A stretch of DNA of 64,000 bases, taken from contig NZ_VZPJ01000001.1 of the NCBI RefSeq assembly GCF_008801605.1, positions 868,001 to 932,000 on the forward strand. Direction: 5' to 3'. This DNA comes from Pseudomonas brassicacearum subsp. brassicacearum (GTDB lineage: Bacteria > Pseudomonadota > Gammaproteobacteria > Pseudomonadales > Pseudomonadaceae). The position numbers and the translations under genes are program-made. Positions 10,044-17,384 of this stretch are shown piece after piece. The notes under the pieces were generated by a model that saw only the letters and a program-made list of their open reading frames with translations, had not been told where the DNA came from and ran no database searches. Each line of letters opens with the position of its first letter. The stretch's first letter is position 1.

Positions 10044-10050
10044 TTGTACT
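10037..10050. promoter_or_regulatory. LexA2-type operator AGTAC-N4-GTACT
   Basis: AGTACATTTGTACT is a perfect inverted repeat matching the LexA2 site described for P. putida. It covers the 10043 start codon and abuts the second possible start at 10034. Confidence 0.85.
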
Positions 10051-10150
10051 CTTTAAGGATTTTTCTGACAAGCGCCGCCAGTCAGTTCACAGCGGGAGCA
10101 ATCTCTGGCCACAGGTATCAACACTTTTCCTCAAGTGAACAGCATTACCT

Positions 10151-10241
10151 TGTGGGAGCGAGCCTGCTCGCGAAGGCATCAGGCCATTCGACATCCATGG
10201 AGGCTGACCCACCGCCATCGCGAGCAAGCTTTGCTCCCACA
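10151..10241. repeat. REP pair with unlike arms
   Basis: Left arm TGTGGGAGCGAGCCTGCTCGCGA; right arm ATCGCGAGCAAGCTTTGCTCCCACA. The two arms belong to different REP subtypes. The element sits in the 282-base gap between lexA2 and the AraC gene. Confidence 0.92.
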
Positions 10242-10325
10242 GTTGGATCGAGGTACGGCTGCAGAACCAGGCCGACTGTCAGGTCGCTTCCCACACGGCT
10301 TGAGAAATACTGTTTGGACATATCC

Positions 10326-11369
10326 TTAGAGCCGGGCGTCGGCGCTCTCGTTGCGAAATGCGCTCGGGCTCATGCCTGTCCAGCGTCGGAACGCCCGGCG
10401 AAAACTGCGCACATCGCTATAGCCGACTTCTTCAGTGATGCGCTCGATGGACAGTCCAGGGTTGGCCAACAGGTTCAGGGTCCGGCCACGGCGCACTTGT
10501 TCGAGCAAGGCCTCGAAGGTCAGGTTGTGTTCGGTCAGGCGCCGACGCAGAGTGCGGCTGCTCATGTTGAGATCGCTGGCGATTTTCTCGATATGGCTGC
10601 CCCGGGTCAGGTCCCGGGCAATCGCCCGTTCCACGGTCTGGATCAGATCGATTTTCTGGTGTACCTCGGTGGCCTCCTGCTCCAGCAAGGCCAATGCCTG
10701 GCGCAGGGCCAACGGGTGGTGATTGGGCAAACGCATATCCAGCCAGCGCACGTCGATCAGCATGCGATTGTGTCGGCAACCGAAGTGCACATCCGGTCCC
10801 AAAATCCGCTGGTATTGCTGGGCATAGGACGGCGCGGCGTGCATGAACTCCACGGCCTGGGGCTTGAAGTCGGGCCCCGCCAGCGCCCGGCCATAGACCA
10901 TCAGGCTGGCGAAGAACTCTTCCACGGCAAACACCTGGATCTCGGCGAAAGGCAGGCGGCAGATCGCCTCGACCATGATCCGGTCAGTGGCTTCTTCGAC
11001 GCTGGCCACGGCGATGCCGCCGCTAGTGTGCTGGTAACGGACGCCCAGGGCGAAGGCATCGCGCAGGGTTTCGCACAGCGATAAGACGTGGCCCAACAGG
11101 CCGAGGGTGCCAAGCACGTTGCGGTCGCCCACCCACAACCCCAGCCCCTGGTCGGGTAACAGCTTGAGCGCCCGTTGAATCATGACCACGGCCTGGCGGT
11201 AGGAAATGCGCTGGGCGGGATCTTGCAGATCATCGAGGCCGAACCCCAGGCCGCGACACAGGCTGGCGGCATCGAAGCCTTTGTCCGCCACCACTTCGGC
11301 CAGGGTCTGCAGCAGGAATGGCGATACCAGCGCCAATTCATAGGTCGGGTCGATGACTTTCATCTGCAT
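10326..11369 (-). CDS. AraC-family transcriptional regulator (OruR/ArgR-like N-domain)
   Basis: 347 residues. The N-terminal ~200 match the arabinose-binding-like domain of OruR-type AraC proteins (GLLGHVLSLCETLRDAFALGVRYQ). The C-terminal HTH pair includes IEKIASDLNMSSRTLRRRL and ITEEVGYSDVRSFRRAFRRW, ending in the classic GMSPSAFR. The gene is divergent from the SphA-like outer-membrane gene at 11576, which is its likely target; the shared intergenic region holds repeated GGCCGCC motifs. ATG 11363 is an alternative start. Confidence 0.92.
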   Translation of the reverse strand: MQMKVIDPTYELALVSPFLLQTLAEVVADKGFDAASLCRGLGFGLDDLQDPAQRISYRQAVVMIQRALKLLPDQGLGLWVGDRNVLGTLGLLGHVLSLCETLRDAFALGVRYQHTSGGIAVASVEEATDRIMVEAICRLPFAEIQVFAVEEFFASLMVYGRALAGPDFKPQAVEFMHAAPSYAQQYQRILGPDVHFGCRHNRMLIDVRWLDMRLPNHHPLALRQALALLEQEATEVHQKIDLIQTVERAIARDLTRGSHIEKIASDLNMSSRTLRRRLTEHNLTFEALLEQVRRGRTLNLLANPGLSIERITEEVGYSDVRSFRRAFRRWTGMSPSAFRNESADARL

Positions 11370-11461
11370 GGGGCGGGTTCCGGAGCACGTTAGGTGGCGT
11401 TTTTGTAACCGGTTGTTTCACAAAGTTAGCATGCCCCAGCGGATCGAGGGGCACAAAAATC

Positions 11462-11512
11462 TGGCCGCCCAAGTCCCCTGTATGGCCGCCAATACCCTGC
11501 CCTGTTGGCGGC
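11462..11512. promoter_or_regulatory. candidate AraC-regulator binding region
   Basis: TGGCCGCC occurs at 11462-11469 and 11483-11490, 21 bases apart (two helical turns). The second copy also forms an inverted repeat GCCGCCAA-N12-TTGGCGGC (11485-11492 and 11505-11512). It lies between the divergent AraC and SphA-like genes. That this is the operator is an inference. Confidence 0.45.
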
Positions 11513-11575
11513 GAACGGCTTATTTGTATGGCTCGGACTTTCGGTGCATCACCAACAATAATAATGAGCCCCCAC

Positions 11576-12520
11576 ATGAACCCGATCCGCACGACACTCG
11601 CCTTGCAATTGACCCTCGGCCTGGCCTGCGCCAGTGCCTTGCCGGCCCTGGCTACCGAAGCCGGGGTCGACAACATCGGCCCCGGTACAGATGGCTTCTT
11701 CATGCTGCCGCTGGAGGTCGACAGCCTTCCGGACAACATGGTTGCGTTCAACGTCTACTACAACCACTACAAGGCCCGGAAGCTCAACATCAGTTCGTTG
11801 GGCGGCGAAGTGCCGAATGTCGAAATCGAATCCACGGCGGTGATCCCGCGCATCGATTACTTGAGCCCGTTGCGGGTGGCCGGTGGGCGCCTGGGGATCT
11901 ACATCGCCCAGCCGTGGCTCAAGCAGGAAGTCTCGGTGTTCGGCCTGCATGACACCCGCGAGGGCATGGGCGACACCACGATTTCGCCCATCGTGCTCTG
12001 GGACATGGGCAAGAATCTGACCCTGGCCGCGGCGGTGGAAATCACCGTGCCGACCGGCGAATACAGCACTGATCGACTGGCCAATACCAGCAACAATTTC
12101 TACACCTACAAGCCGCTGTTTTCCTTCACCTGGCTGCCCACGGAAAACACCGAGGTGTCGATGAAAACCACCTACAGCTTCAACCGCAAGAACAAGGACA
12201 CCGACTACCGTTCGGGGCAGATTTTCCACTTCGATTATTCCGCCAGCTACCGCCTGACCGACAACGTGATGCTGGGGCTCAACGGCTACTACCTCAAACA
12301 GACCACCGACGACAAACAGTACGGCCGCACCGTGCAATTCGCCGGGCAGGACGTCGACGATGGTGTGCGCGGCCAGGTCTTCGCCATCGGCCCGGCGCTG
12401 CACCTGACCTTCCTCAAGTACGCCAGCGCCGAAATCCGCTGGGCCAAGGAATTTGCAGTGGAGAACCGCACCGAGGGCGAAATGCTCTGGGCCAAGGTCA
12501 GTATTCCGTTTGCGTTTTGA
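11576..12520 (+). CDS. SphA/MetA-pathway type outer-membrane protein
   Basis: 314 residues. Signal peptide MNPIRTTLALQLTLGLACASALPALA, then a beta-rich mature protein ending in the aromatic-terminated strand AKVSIPFAF, as expected for an outer-membrane barrel. Sequence features (GTDGFFMLPLEV, AAAVEITVPTGEY, FSFTWLPTENTEVSMKTTYSF) match the Phenol_MetA_deg/SphA family, whose members sit in catabolic operons and are thought to help uptake of hydrophobic substrates. The start at 11576 is chosen for the signal peptide; no strong ribosome site is visible. Regulation by the divergent AraC gene is likely. Confidence 0.85.
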   Translation: MNPIRTTLALQLTLGLACASALPALATEAGVDNIGPGTDGFFMLPLEVDSLPDNMVAFNVYYNHYKARKLNISSLGGEVPNVEIESTAVIPRIDYLSPLRVAGGRLGIYIAQPWLKQEVSVFGLHDTREGMGDTTISPIVLWDMGKNLTLAAAVEITVPTGEYSTDRLANTSNNFYTYKPLFSFTWLPTENTEVSMKTTYSFNRKNKDTDYRSGQIFHFDYSASYRLTDNVMLGLNGYYLKQTTDDKQYGRTVQFAGQDVDDGVRGQVFAIGPALHLTFLKYASAEIRWAKEFAVENRTEGEMLWAKVSIPFAF

Positions 12521-12569
12521 ATGGATGCAGCCATACCGCTTGTTTTGTCATAAGACCGAGTCGCCTGCT

Positions 12570-12592
12570 TCGCGAGCAGGCTCGCTCCCACA
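12570..12592. repeat. single REP arm
   Basis: TCGCGAGCAGGCTCGCTCCCACA lies between the convergent SphA-like and lactone-oxidase genes; no mirrored partner is seen nearby. Confidence 0.85.
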
Positions 12593-12602
12593 GGTTCTTC
12601 CT

Positions 12603-13997
12603 TCAGCTCAAACCCAGAATCGATGAAAGATGCCCATTGAGGAACTTGCCGCTGGGGTCCAGCGCCTGACGCACCTCGGTGAATTCCGTCCAGCGCGGGT
12701 ACAGCGCCTGGAGCGCCTTGGCGTTCAGGGAATGCAATTTCCCCCAATGCGGACGACCCTGGTATTTCCAGAAGATCGGCTCGATGGCGGCAAAGAAATT
12801 GTGATGGTCCATCTGGTAATGCTGGTGCACCGAGATCGAGCAACTGTCCCGGCCTTCAAACATGCTCAAGGCAATGTCGTCGGCCTTCACGTAGCGGTAT
12901 TCGATGGGAAACCAGGTGCGCAGGTCCTTGTCGCGGATCAGCGCCAGAATCTCCCGCAGGCACGCCGGTCCGTGTTCGGCCGGCACCGAGTACTCCATCT
13001 CGTTGAAGCGCACGGTGCGAGCGTTGGCATAGATGTCATGGGAGTCACCGACCCGGTCGTCGAAATCGGCCACCAGCCGCAGGCTGTTGAGCAGCGCTCG
13101 CCGGATCGCTGGAAAGTCGCTGCCGTACTTGTCGAGGTTTTCGATCAGGCTGACGAATTCGTTGCCACCCTCCTCCTCGGGGCTGATCGGCGGCGTGGCC
13201 GGATCGGTGGTTTCGTTCAGGGCGATCGACAACGCATAGTCGGAATGGGTGACGACCTGCATTTCCCAGTGCTGGTTGTCCCGGGTGTTGGTGTCCACGT
13301 CTTCGAGCAACTCCTCGGTTTTCGCCACCCATTGGTGCTCGCGCAAGCGATAGGCGGCGCGGTTCTGCAGGCGCACGCGGGTCACCAGCCCCAGCGCGCC
13401 AAGGGACACCCGAGCGGCCTTGAACACTTCAGGATGACGCTGGGCATCACAATCGAGGACCGCGCCGCTGGCCGTCACCAGTTGCAGGCCGACCACTTGG
13501 GACGCGTACGAGCCGAAGGCCTTGCCAGTGCCGTGGGTCGAGGTGGCGATGGCACCGGCCAGGGTCTGGTAATCCACGTCGGCCATGTTCGGCAGTGCCT
13601 GGCCGATGGCCTTGAGCGCCGGGCCCATGCGGGACATGGGCGTGCCGCCGCCGAACTCGGCTTGCAGGCTGGCTGCATCATGAGCCAACAGGCCGCTGAA
13701 AAAACTCAGCGACAACAAGGTGCCGTCAGTGGGCACCAGGGCACTGAAGGAATGCCCGGAACCCACCGGACGAATCCGCCCTTCGGCGCGTCTCACCACG
13801 CTCACCAGTTCATCGAGGTCCTTGGGGGCCAGGCGCGCCGCCGGCAGGCAACTCTGCGCACCGGACCAGTTGCGCCATGGAATCAGCCGCGGCGCGCGCA
13901 TCAGCTCGGCCAGGGCGCCCTGGCTGCCCAGGGCCGTAAAGGCTGCGACAACACCGGCCTGTTGCAGCAACCGGCGCCGTGAGGAGTCCATCGTCAT
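12603..13997 (-). CDS. Tat-exported FAD-dependent D-arabinono/gulono-lactone oxidase family protein
   Basis: 464 residues. A Tat-type signal (SSRRRLLQQAGVVAAF) suggests folded export to the periplasm. A PCMH-type FAD-binding domain follows with VGSGHSFSAL (His82 is the usual flavinylation site) and TLAGAIATSTHGTG. The C-terminal ALO domain carries the HWGKLH motif near residue 430. Relatives oxidise aldonolactones or sugar alcohols. With the lipoprotein cytochrome c5 gene 19 bases upstream on the same strand, electrons more likely go to the cytochrome than to oxygen (inference). ATG 13991 is an alternative start. The substrate is unknown. Confidence 0.87.
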   Translation of the reverse strand: MTMDSSRRRLLQQAGVVAAFTALGSQGALAELMRAPRLIPWRNWSGAQSCLPAARLAPKDLDELVSVVRRAEGRIRPVGSGHSFSALVPTDGTLLSLSFFSGLLAHDAASLQAEFGGGTPMSRMGPALKAIGQALPNMADVDYQTLAGAIATSTHGTGKAFGSYASQVVGLQLVTASGAVLDCDAQRHPEVFKAARVSLGALGLVTRVRLQNRAAYRLREHQWVAKTEELLEDVDTNTRDNQHWEMQVVTHSDYALSIALNETTDPATPPISPEEEGGNEFVSLIENLDKYGSDFPAIRRALLNSLRLVADFDDRVGDSHDIYANARTVRFNEMEYSVPAEHGPACLREILALIRDKDLRTWFPIEYRYVKADDIALSMFEGRDSCSISVHQHYQMDHHNFFAAIEPIFWKYQGRPHWGKLHSLNAKALQALYPRWTEFTEVRQALDPSGKFLNGHLSSILGLS

Positions 13998-14016
13998 GCC
14001 GTAGTACCCGTAGTTA

Positions 14017-14388
14017 TTATTGGAAGTGTTGGCCGGACATGAAGGCGATCAGGGCCAGGAACTGCTCTTCGGAACAGTGCATGCACAGGCCCATCGGCGG
14101 CATGCCGTTGTAGCCGTTGATCGCGTGGTCCAGCAGGGTGTCGGCGCCCTGGGCCACCCGTGGCGCCCAGGCGTTCGTATCGCCGGTCAACGGCGCCCCG
14201 GCAGCGGGGTTGGCGTGGCAGAGCTTGCAGCTGCTGTCGTAGACCTGGGCCAGCGCCGCATCGCTGGGCATGGCCGTGAACACCGTGGGCGCGGGCGGCT
14301 TGGCCTCTTCGCCGCACCCTGTGAGCAGGGTGCCGAGCAGCACGATGAAGGCTGAGTGGAACACGGTTGAAGGCGTGGTAGCCGGCAT
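14017..14388 (-). CDS. cytochrome c5-like lipoprotein
   Basis: 123 residues. Signal peptide with lipobox LLTGC (Cys25). Heme motif CKLCH (54-58), axial ligand probably in NGMPPMG, and the extra Cys pair C102/C105 (GLCMHC) that marks the cytochrome c5 family. It is a periplasmic, membrane-anchored electron carrier. The start at 14388 has GAGAGG upstream; longer forms are not supported. The 19-base gap to the FAD lactone oxidase indicates one operon and a dehydrogenase-cytochrome pair. Confidence 0.9.
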   Translation of the reverse strand: MPATTPSTVFHSAFIVLLGTLLTGCGEEAKPPAPTVFTAMPSDAALAQVYDSSCKLCHANPAAGAPLTGDTNAWAPRVAQGADTLLDHAINGYNGMPPMGLCMHCSEEQFLALIAFMSGQHFQ

Positions 14389-14520
14389 AGAGGCCCTCTC
14401 GGCGGCGCTTTTGTTGTGGGTCAACACTAAGGCACGCCACTGCATCGGCTTGAGGTCATTGGGGGCCATAAAAGGGGGCTTGGGCGGCCAGGACATATGC
14501 ACCCTGGCGAGGGAGCTTGC

Positions 14521-15405
14521 TCAGGGCAACAGCAGCCCCTGCTCACGCTCGCACAACTGCACCACGTAATCCCACAGCACCCGCAATCGCACGGATTTGT
14601 GCAGTTCGCGACGAGTGCTGATCCAGTAACTGCGGCGGATGGTTTCGTCCGGCAGCAACGGCACCAGCGTCGGGTCGCCGCTGGCCATGTAGCAAGGCAG
14701 CACGGCGATCCCCAGGCCCGAGCGCGCGGCCTGTTGCTGAGCGATGACGCTGGTGCTGTGGAACACCACCCGAGGGTTGCGGCAGAAGCTGTTGAGGAAC
14801 ATCAGTTCCTGGCTGAACAGCAGGTCATCGACATACCCGATCCAGGCGTGGCGGGCCAGGTCCTCGCGGCTGCGCAGTGCTGGCGAGCGGTCCAGGTAGG
14901 CCTGGCTGGCGTACAGCGCCAGGCTGTAGTCGGTGAGTTTGCGGGTGACCAGCAGGTCGGCCGCCGGGCGTTCGAGGTGAATGCTGATTTCCGCCTCACG
15001 GTTGAGGATGCTGACAAAGCGCGGCACCGCCACCAGTTCCACTTCCAGCCCCGGATAACGCTGGAACAGCCCGTCCATGCGACTGGCGAGGAACATGATG
15101 CCCAGCCCTTCGGTCACCCCCAGGCGGATCTTGCCCAGGGGCGCACTGGATTGGGTGATGTCCTCCTGGGCCAGCAACGCCACGTTTTCCATGGCTTCGG
15201 CGTGCTTGAGCAGCGTCTCGCCGGCCGGGGTCAGTTCATAGCCCTGGGCATGCTGGACAAACAGCGCGGAGCCCAGGCTTTTTTCGATGGCCTCGATGTG
15301 CCGGGCCACGGTGGCGTGGGTGGTGTTCAGCCGCCGTGCAGCCGTCAGCAGACGTCCGCTGCGTTGCAGCTCCAGGAAATAACGCAGGTCATTCCAGTCG
15401 AACAT
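14521..15405 (-). CDS. LysR-family transcriptional regulator
   Basis: 294 residues. N-terminal HTH (FLELQRSGRLLTAARRLNTTHATVARHIEAIEKSLG) and substrate-binding domain (LGKIRLGVTEGLGIMFLASRM...). The start at 15405 is preceded by AAGGA. It is divergent from the GMC oxidoreductase at 15536, which with the MHS transporter behind it is the likely regulated unit. The short intergenic region holds a perfect GTTTATAAAC palindrome and a 21-base-spaced direct repeat. Confidence 0.93.
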   Translation of the reverse strand: MFDWNDLRYFLELQRSGRLLTAARRLNTTHATVARHIEAIEKSLGSALFVQHAQGYELTPAGETLLKHAEAMENVALLAQEDITQSSAPLGKIRLGVTEGLGIMFLASRMDGLFQRYPGLEVELVAVPRFVSILNREAEISIHLERPAADLLVTRKLTDYSLALYASQAYLDRSPALRSREDLARHAWIGYVDDLLFSQELMFLNSFCRNPRVVFHSTSVIAQQQAARSGLGIAVLPCYMASGDPTLVPLLPDETIRRSYWISTRRELHKSVRLRVLWDYVVQLCEREQGLLLP

Positions 15406-15439
15406 GAAGCGATCCTTGAACGCGCCTGAAGGCATGACT

Positions 15440-15496
15440 GTTTATAAACGCACAGCCGCTGCGCAAAAACTAACATTCTTTTGACGAAAACTAACA
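15440..15496. promoter_or_regulatory. candidate LysR-regulated control region
   Basis: GTTTATAAAC (15440-15449) is a perfect palindrome. AAAACTAACA occurs at 15466-15475 and again at 15487-15496, exactly 21 bases apart. The region separates the divergent LysR and GMC genes. Binding is inferred only. Confidence 0.45.
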
Positions 15497-15535
15497 ACTA
15501 GGATGGATCCCACAAAAACAAGAATGAGGTCGCGA

Positions 15536-17179
15536 ATGCAACCTGTCGTCGATGAATACGATTACGTGATCGTGGGCGCCGGCCCTGCCGGATGCCTGCT
15601 GGCCAATCGGCTGTCGGCCAATCCGCAACACCGGGTGCTGCTGCTCGAAGCCGGTGGGCGCGACAACTATCCGTGGATTCACATCCCGGTCGGCTACCTG
15701 TTCTGCATCGGCAACCCACGCACCGACTGGTGCTTCAAGACCGAAGCACAACCAGGCCTGCAAGGGCGCGCCCTGAGCTACCCTCGCGGCAAGGTCCTGG
15801 GTGGCTGCTCCTCCATCAACGGCATGATCTACATGCGCGGCCAGGCGACGGACTACGACAGCTGGGCCGCCGAGGGCAATTCCGGCTGGGCCTGGAACGA
15901 TGTGCTGCCGCTGTTCCGCCAGAGTGAAAACCACTTTGCCGGCGCGTCCGAATTCCACGGCGCCGCTGGGGAATGGCGGGTCGAACGCCAGCGCTTGTCA
16001 TGGCCGATTCTCGATGCCTTCCGCAGCGCCGCCGAACAGAGCGGCATCCCCAACGTCGACGACTTCAACAGCGGCGACAACGAAGGCTGCGGCTACTTCC
16101 AGGTCAACCAGAAAGCCGGGGTACGCTGGAACGCGGCCAAGGCGTTTCTCAAGCCGATTCGCCACCGCGCCAACCTCACGGTATTGACCGACGTCGAGGT
16201 CGACCGCGTGTTGCTGCGTGACGACCGCGCCCACGCCGTCAGCGCGCGCTGGCAAGGCAAGGGCATGACCTTCAAGGCCCGCAAGGAAATTGTCCTGTGC
16301 GCCGGAGCCGTTGGCTCGCCGGGCATCCTGCAACGTTCCGGGATCGGCTCGCGCAACCTGCTGCAACGCCTGGGCATCGGTGTGACCCATGAACTGCCCG
16401 GTGTCGGCGGCAACTTGCAGGACCACCTGCAACTGCGGCTGATCTACCAGTTGGAAAACGCCCGCACCCTGAACCAGATCGCCGGCACCCTGTGGGGCAA
16501 GATGGGCATGGGCCTGCGCTACCTGTACGACCGCAGCGGCCCACTGTCCATGGCCCCCAGCCAACTCGGTGCATTCGCCCGCTCGGGCCCGGAACAGGCC
16601 TCGGCCAACCTCGAATACCACGTACAACCGTTGTCCCTGGAACGCTTCGGCGAACCGCTGCACAGCTTCCCGGCGTTCACCGCATCGGTCTGCGACCTGC
16701 GCCCGCAAAGCCGTGGCCGGGTGGACATTCGTTCGCCCGACCCGCACGAAGCACCGCTGATCCAACCCAATTACCTGAGCCATCCCGAAGACTTGCGGGT
16801 CGCCGCCGACGCCATCCGCCTGACCCGACGCATCGTCGTGGCCCCGGCCCTGAGCGCGTTCAAACCGGTGGAATACCTGCCGGGCCCCAGCCTGCAAACC
16901 GAAGAGGAGCTGCACCAGGCCGCAGCCCGGATTGGCACGACGATTTTCCACCCGGTCGGCACGTGCCGCATGGGCCAGGATCGCGACGCGGTGGTGGATG
17001 CGCAACTGCGTGTCCACGGCATCAAGGGCCTGCGCATCGCCGACGCCTCGATCATGCCGCGCATCACCTCGGGCAACACCTGCTCGCCGACCTTGATGAT
17101 TGCCGAGAAGGCGGCGCAGATGATGCTTGAGGCAGACACAAGAATCACCACGCCCCAGAAGGAGCCGGCCACGGTCTGA
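15536..17179 (+). CDS. GMC-family FAD-dependent oxidoreductase (choline/alcohol dehydrogenase-like)
   Basis: 547 residues. FAD Rossmann motif VIVGAGPAGCLLANRL near the N-terminus; GMC signature PRGKVLGGCSSINGMIYMRG; signature 2 GAVGSPGILQRSGIG; catalytic His in TIFHPVGTCRMG and C-terminal Asn in TSGNTCSPTLMIAEKAA. It oxidises an alcohol to an aldehyde; the substrate is unknown. The start at 15536 has GAGG six bases upstream and replaces the longer frame from 15503. No signal peptide is seen, so it is cytosolic. A paired REP separates it from the transporter downstream. Confidence 0.93.
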   Translation: MQPVVDEYDYVIVGAGPAGCLLANRLSANPQHRVLLLEAGGRDNYPWIHIPVGYLFCIGNPRTDWCFKTEAQPGLQGRALSYPRGKVLGGCSSINGMIYMRGQATDYDSWAAEGNSGWAWNDVLPLFRQSENHFAGASEFHGAAGEWRVERQRLSWPILDAFRSAAEQSGIPNVDDFNSGDNEGCGYFQVNQKAGVRWNAAKAFLKPIRHRANLTVLTDVEVDRVLLRDDRAHAVSARWQGKGMTFKARKEIVLCAGAVGSPGILQRSGIGSRNLLQRLGIGVTHELPGVGGNLQDHLQLRLIYQLENARTLNQIAGTLWGKMGMGLRYLYDRSGPLSMAPSQLGAFARSGPEQASANLEYHVQPLSLERFGEPLHSFPAFTASVCDLRPQSRGRVDIRSPDPHEAPLIQPNYLSHPEDLRVAADAIRLTRRIVVAPALSAFKPVEYLPGPSLQTEEELHQAAARIGTTIFHPVGTCRMGQDRDAVVDAQLRVHGIKGLRIADASIMPRITSGNTCSPTLMIAEKAAQMMLEADTRITTPQKEPATV

Positions 17180-17197
17180 AAAACAGCAGAGCCCCCC

Positions 17198-17286
17198 TGT
17201 GGGAGCGAGCTTGCTCGCGATAGCGGTCTGTCTGCCACGCATAGGTTGAATGTGCCGCCGCTATCGCGAGCAAGCTCGCTCCCACA
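17198..17286. repeat. REP pair, GCGAGCTTGCTCGC type
   Basis: TGTGGGAGCGAGCTTGCTCGCGATAGCGG mirrored by CCGCTATCGCGAGCAAGCTCGCTCCCACA, between the GMC and MHS transporter genes. Confidence 0.93.
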
Positions 17287-17384
17287 AGGGGATGGGTCGA
17301 TTCAAGGAAAGTGTGTCAAATCAGGAGACGCCACCCCGGCGTCGCAGTGGAACAACAAAAACAATCACTGTGAGGGATACCGCT

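Noticed and set aside
15998..17242. 414-residue minus-strand frame over the GMC gene
   Set aside because: Composition (Ala/Gly/Arg/His-rich, no motif) is typical of a reverse-frame shadow; the plus-strand gene has all GMC signatures.
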